DNA of 57,150 bases, taken from contig JAJEEA010000482.1 in assembly GCA_022821235.1 (NCBI GenBank), forward strand, positions 1 through 57,150, given 5' to 3'. The notes below the pieces were generated by a model. The model ran no database searches. It saw nothing but the letters and a program-made list of their open reading frames with translations, and was not told where the DNA came from. Origin of the DNA: Vicinamibacteria bacterium (GTDB taxonomy: Bacteria > Acidobacteriota > Vicinamibacteria > Vicinamibacterales > UBA8438). Below, piece after piece: positions 53,451 through 57,150 of the stretch. How positions within the stretch are numbered: position 1 is the stretch's first letter; every line of letters starts with the position of its first letter. The translations under genes and the position numbers were made by a program.

Positions 53451-55460
53451 ATGCGGTATCAGAAACGGCTCGGAATGGCGGCGGCGTTCGTTGTTGCGGT
53501 GGCGCTCGGCGCGCCCCCGGCGGCCGCGCAGGAGGAGGGCGAGCGCCGGCACCTGCTGGAGCGCATCGACGACGCCTCGGTCGTGCAGCTCTACGCCGAC
53601 GGCTTCGAGGCGCTCTCGCTGCGGGAGAAGACGCTCATCTGGCATCTCTACCAGGCGGCGCTGGCCGGGCGCGACATCTACTACGACCAGCGCTACGAGC
53701 ACAACCTCGAGATGCGCGAGGTCCTCGAGGAGATCGTCACCCACCCCGGCGGGGTCGACGGCGCGACGCTTGCCGCCGTCGAGAAGTACGCCAAGCTCTT
53801 CTGGATCAACACCGGCCCGTTCAACAACCTCACCGCCCGCCGCTTCGTCATGGAGACGACCCCCGCCGCGTTCGGCGACGCGGTGCGGGCGGCGGCGGCG
53901 GACGGGGCCGAGTTCCCCCTGCGCGACGGCGAGGACCTCGGGGCGATGGTCGAGCGCATGACGCCGCTCTTCTTCGACCCCGACTTCGAGCCCATCGTCA
54001 CCAACAAGACCCCGGCCCCCGGCGAGGACATGCTGCTCGCCAGCGCCAACAACCTCTACAAGGGCGTCTCGATGGCGGACCTCGAGACGTTCGACGAGGA
54101 GTACCCGCTGACCTCGCGCCTCGTGAAGGTGGACGGCCGGCTCGTCGAGGAGGTCTACAAGGTCGGCGGCAAGTACAGCGACGAGATCTCCGAGATCATC
54201 GGCCACCTCGAGGCGGCCGTTCCCTACGCGAGCGAGGCGATGGCCAAGGCGCTGCGCGCCAACATCGCGTACTACAAGACGGGGTCGCCGGTCGACCAGC
54301 GCGTGTACGATATCGCCTGGGTCGAGGACCAGGACTCGACGGTCGACACCATCAACGGGTTCACCGAGGTGTACATGGACGCCCGCGGGGCCAAGGGGGC
54401 GTGGGAGGCCCTGGTCTTCTACGTCGACCCCGAGAAGACGGGGGCCATCCGGACCATCGCCGAGCACGCGCAGTGGTTCGAGGACCGGATGCCCTGGGAC
54501 CCCCGCTACCGCAAGGCGGGGGTGACCGGCATCACCGCCAACGCCATCGAGGTGGTCATCGAGATCGGCGACGCCGGCCCCCTGACCCCCATCGGCATCA
54601 ACCTGCCCAACGACCAGACGGTGCGCGAGCAGCACGGCAGCAAGTCGATCTCGCTCGCGAACGTCATCGAGGGCTACGACCTGTCGCAGCCGGGCGGCTA
54701 CCGGCAGGAGTTCGCGTGGACCGAGGAGGAGGCCGAGCGCTCGCGGGTCTGGGGGAGCCTCGCCAGCGAGATGACCACCAACATGCACGAGGTCATCGGC
54801 CACGCCTCGGGGCAGCTCGCGGAGCGGCTCGGCGGCTCGGCCCAGCCCTACCTGAACGAGCAGTACTCGGCCCTCGAGGAGGCGCGGGCGGACCTCATCG
54901 GCCTCTACTTCATCGCCGACCCCAAGCTCGTCGAGATCGGCGTGCTGCCGGCCGAGGCCCACGACGACATCGTGCTCGCGCAGTACGAGGCCTACACCCG
55001 CAACGCCCTGCTCCAGTTGCGGCGCATGCGCGAGGGGAACCAGATCGAGCAGGACCACATGCGCAACCGCCAGGCGATCGTCCACTGGCTGATGGCCAAC
55101 ACCGAGGCGATCGAGCGACGGGAGCGCGACGGCAAGACCTACTACGTGATGGTCGACGCCGAGGCGTTCCGGGCGGGGGTGGCGACCCTGCTCGCCGAGG
55201 TGCAGCGCATCAAGTCGGAGGGCGACTACGACGCGGCCCGGACCCTGTTCGAGACCCACGGCATCTACTTCGATCCGGCCCTGCGCGACGAGGTCGTGGC
55301 CCGGGTCGACGCCGTCGGGCTGCCGTCGTACTCGGGGTTCGTGCAGCCCCGGCTCGAGCCGGTGCTCGACGACGCGGGGGAGATCGTCGACGTGGAGATC
55401 TCCTACCCGATGGACCTGACCGTGCAGATGCTGGAGTACTCGGGCAAGCGCCTGCCGTAG
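53451..55460 (+). CDS. M49-type zinc peptidase (dipeptidyl peptidase III-like), exported
   Basis: Encodes 669 residues from the ATG at 53451 with GGGAGG upstream. The signal peptide ends near AAAQEEG. MTTNMHEVIGHASGQLAE contains HEVIGH, the M49 zinc motif (HExxGH), and SALEEARADLIGLY the second motif (EEARAD, canonical EECRAD). NDQTVREQHGSKSISLANVI is another M49 block. These enzymes remove N-terminal dipeptides. An exported M49 next to an exported DPP IV suggests joint breakdown of peptides outside the cytoplasm. Confidence 0.92.
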   Translation: MRYQKRLGMAAAFVVAVALGAPPAAAQEEGERRHLLERIDDASVVQLYADGFEALSLREKTLIWHLYQAALAGRDIYYDQRYEHNLEMREVLEEIVTHPGGVDGATLAAVEKYAKLFWINTGPFNNLTARRFVMETTPAAFGDAVRAAAADGAEFPLRDGEDLGAMVERMTPLFFDPDFEPIVTNKTPAPGEDMLLASANNLYKGVSMADLETFDEEYPLTSRLVKVDGRLVEEVYKVGGKYSDEISEIIGHLEAAVPYASEAMAKALRANIAYYKTGSPVDQRVYDIAWVEDQDSTVDTINGFTEVYMDARGAKGAWEALVFYVDPEKTGAIRTIAEHAQWFEDRMPWDPRYRKAGVTGITANAIEVVIEIGDAGPLTPIGINLPNDQTVREQHGSKSISLANVIEGYDLSQPGGYRQEFAWTEEEAERSRVWGSLASEMTTNMHEVIGHASGQLAERLGGSAQPYLNEQYSALEEARADLIGLYFIADPKLVEIGVLPAEAHDDIVLAQYEAYTRNALLQLRRMREGNQIEQDHMRNRQAIVHWLMANTEAIERRERDGKTYYVMVDAEAFRAGVATLLAEVQRIKSEGDYDAARTLFETHGIYFDPALRDEVVARVDAVGLPSYSGFVQPRLEPVLDDAGEIVDVEISYPMDLTVQMLEYSGKRLP

Positions 55461-55664
55461 GGAAGACCGGCAGGGTCCGGCGGGGCGGAACGAGCTTGCC
55501 GGCGACGATTCTCGTGCAGGCCGCGGCGGCGCCGGGGACCCGCGGGGTCGGCAGGGGCGGCGCCGCAAGCTGTCGGACCCGCGGGACGACGGTGCCAGGC
55601 GCACCGATTGACCTCGCCCGCGCGCTGCTGAAGACGGAACCGCGGGACGACGGCGGTGTCGGGG

Positions 55665-56240
55665 TCAGCGTAGCCAGCCCGGCGGGACGCCGGCCCGCCG
55701 GGCCTCGTCGCGCAGGTCGGTGATGGCCCGGGCGAGATCGTCGGCCTCGGCCTCGGTTCGTTCGAGCTCGTCGAGCGCCGCCACGCGATCCTGCTCGATG
55801 GCGGCGCGTTGCGCGGGGTCGTCTCGGGCGGTGAAGTCGGCCCACAGCCGGTTCACGCGAGTCTGGAGCTCGGCGGCGCGGCGCTCGGCCCCCTCGAGGG
55901 CCTGCCGGGCCTCGGCCATGCGGTTGCGCCACCGCTCTTCGTCGCCGGCGCCCGCGGCCTCGGGGGGCGCGGCCCGGGTCGCCGGCTCCGTCGCGGCCGC
56001 CCCGGGCTCCGCGCCCGCGTCCTGCTCCCGGTCGTCGACGCGCATGGTGAGCCTGCCGCTGAACACGAGGTCGGCGTCGGTGTAGACCCTCGGCGGCGCC
56101 GCGTCGGGGCCGGCCTGCCGGACCAACGCCTCGCGGCGGAGCCGTTCCTGCCGCGCCACCTCGATGAGGGACTGGGCGGCCGCGGTTTCGGCGGCGGGCC
56201 ACGCGAGCGCGAGCACGATGGGGGGCGTGAGCAGTTTCAT
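55665..56240 (-). CDS. Exported coiled-coil protein, hypothetical
   Basis: Encodes 191 residues from the ATG at 56240 with GAGGAGACGCCC upstream. A signal segment (TPPIVLALAWPAAETAAAQ) is followed by SLIEVARQERLRREALVRQ and YTDADLVFSGRLTMRV. From about residue 100, RWRNRMAEARQALEGAERRAAELQTRVNRLWADFTARDDP and VAALDELERTEAEADDLARAITDLRDEARRAG form heptad-like helices. Periplasmic coiled-coil proteins of this kind are common and unassigned. The upstream 330 bases to bshA are divergent and carry no visible gene. Confidence 0.72.
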   Translation of the reverse strand: MKLLTPPIVLALAWPAAETAAAQSLIEVARQERLRREALVRQAGPDAAPPRVYTDADLVFSGRLTMRVDDREQDAGAEPGAAATEPATRAAPPEAAGAGDEERWRNRMAEARQALEGAERRAAELQTRVNRLWADFTARDDPAQRAAIEQDRVAALDELERTEAEADDLARAITDLRDEARRAGVPPGWLR

Positions 56241-56569
56241 GGGCGTCTCCTCTCGTTCTGCAGGCCATCCCGATGCAGAAACCATGCCGGCCGGGTCGCA
56301 GGCCCTACCGGACGCGGGCGGACGCCGCCCGGCTACGAGACCGGCGTTCCGCGGTGGCGGCCGCGGCGGGTCGCGAACGAGTCCGCCGCGGTCTCCCGCA
56401 CGGCGGCCGACGTTGGCCTCGCCCGTCGACGGGAGGGCCGCTGCACCCGCGGGGCGCGGTGGTCGCGAGCCGGCCCGGTGAAACGATCCCGACGGTGGGT
56501 TCGTCCTTCGACATGCGGGCGTGGCCCCGCGTCCGCAGGCAGAATCGCACCGGGGAGACACCGCGCGCA
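56241..56569. other. Divergent intergenic region between the coiled-coil gene and bshA
   Basis: Must hold promoters for both genes. No inverted repeat or promoter is clear. GGGGAG at 56552-56557 serves bshA. Confidence 0.4.
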
Positions 56570-57150
56570 ATGAACGTCGGCATCGTCTGCTATCCCACCG
56601 TCGGCGGCAGCGGCATCGTCGCCACCGAGCTTGCCAAGGCGCTGGCCCAGCGGGGGCACGAGGTGCGGCTCATCAGCACGGAGATGCCGTTCCGGGTGCC
56701 CGACTTCCAGGTGGGGCTGGTCTTCCACGCCGTCCAGACCCCCGGGTATCCGCTGTTTCGCGAGCCGCAACACCTGTTGTCGCTCGCCAACAAGATCGTT
56801 CAGGTGAGCCGCGAGCACCGCCTCGACGTCATCCACGCCCACTACGCCATCCCGCATGCGGCGGCCGCGTACCTGGCCCGGCAGATTCTCGCGAACACCG
56901 CGGGGGCGCGCGTGCCGCGGGTCATCACCACCCTGCACGGCACCGACGTGACCCTGATCGGCAGCGACAGCTCGTACTCGGAGACGGCGGCGTTCTGCAT
57001 CGACCAGTCCGACGGGGTGACCGCGGTGTCCGAGAGCCTGCGCGACGCCACCTACCGGCAACTGTCGGTGCGGGCCGACATCCGGGTCATCCCCAACTTC
57101 CTCGACTGCGATATCCACCGCCGCTCCGAGGACGCCGCCCTGCGCGCCCG
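56570..57150 (+). CDS. bshA: N-acetyl-alpha-D-glucosaminyl L-malate synthase, N-terminal part
   Basis: Runs off the right edge; 193 codons are present. The start NVGIVCYPTVGGSGIVATELAKALAQRGHEV is diagnostic of the bacillithiol glycosyltransferase BshA (GT4 family), which joins UDP-GlcNAc and L-malate. IHAHYAIPHAAAAYLAR, TTLHGTDVTLIGSD and SDGVTAVSESLRDATYRQL match the family through the donor-binding lobe. GGGGAG precedes the ATG. Bacillithiol is the main low-molecular-weight thiol of Bacillota, Bacteroidota and many Acidobacteriota, which supports the taxonomic guess. Confidence 0.93.
   Translation, partial: MNVGIVCYPTVGGSGIVATELAKALAQRGHEVRLISTEMPFRVPDFQVGLVFHAVQTPGYPLFREPQHLLSLANKIVQVSREHRLDVIHAHYAIPHAAAAYLARQILANTAGARVPRVITTLHGTDVTLIGSDSSYSETAAFCIDQSDGVTAVSESLRDATYRQLSVRADIRVIPNFLDCDIHRRSEDAALRA

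Overview
The window is very GC-rich and gene-dense, and its gene repertoire suggests an environmental Acidobacteriota member of the Vicinamibacteria type. The pointers are BshA (bacillithiol synthesis), a UppS of the divergent DYSARSAI type, secreted PQQ dehydrogenase, sulfatase, penicillin acylase, DPP IV and M49 peptidases, and a cytochrome c/copper-monooxygenase-like fusion. This is inference from gene content: no rRNA, tRNA or marker tree is available here.

Layout. 1-2.2 kb: tail of a membrane protein (frameshifted), a small membrane protein, uppS. 2.2-2.6 kb: hicBA toxin-antitoxin pair, converging on and overlapping uppS. 2.8-11.1 kb (minus): penicillin acylase, YggT, a secreted small protein, PagL-like lipid A deacylase, PQQ dehydrogenase, sulfatase. 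11.5-18.2 kb: anchored exported protein, Tat-type sugar isomerase-like protein, two lower-GC orphan genes, nucleoside-type MFS transporter, VOC protein, proC, and a 32-residue membrane peptide. 18.4-27.1 kb (minus): AAA-ATPase/nuclease of the DUF1703 kind, a truncated DUF4143 remnant, a 1249-residue RecD-like helicase-nuclease, a lipoprotein, nitronate monooxygenase. 27.3-29.2 kb: two c-type cytochromes around a beta-propeller. 30-34 kb: TauD dioxygenase with an in-frame TAG, GAF-GGDEF cyclase, antitoxin-like fusion, amidohydrolase. 34-37.2 kb: lower-GC island with an orphan gene directly ahead of a SAMHD1-like HD phosphohydrolase. 37.2-43.6 kb (minus): DASS and SSS transporters, NylC-type P1 peptidase, cytochrome/PHM-like fusion. 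44-50.5 kb: Ig/PKD-like exported protein, second AAA-ATPase/nuclease plus the tail of a third, B12/radical SAM protein, mazEF, Uma2 nuclease. 50.7-57.1 kb: DPP IV, M49 peptidase, coiled-coil exported protein, start of bshA.

How genes work together. Most of the backbone is periplasmic or secreted catabolism (peptides, sulfate esters, alcohols, beta-lactam-like amides, cyclic amides) with transporters for organic acids and nucleosides. Scattered between are accessory and defence-like genes: hicBA, mazEF, Uma2, RecD-like helicase-nuclease, two DUF1703 ATPase/nucleases, and the HD dNTPase-like pair.

The most unusual signal is structural. At six loci the end of a gene (stop-codon end at four, start-codon end at two) is tandemly repeated, imperfectly, just outside the gene, with periods from about 20 to 110 bp. 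At the two 5' cases the upstream copy makes a mini-ORF that re-encodes the N-terminus and stops exactly over the real start codon. A dispersed hairpin element of about 170 bp occurs twice, and REP-like and MITE-like candidates are also present. No CRISPR array, tRNA, rRNA or intact transposase was seen.
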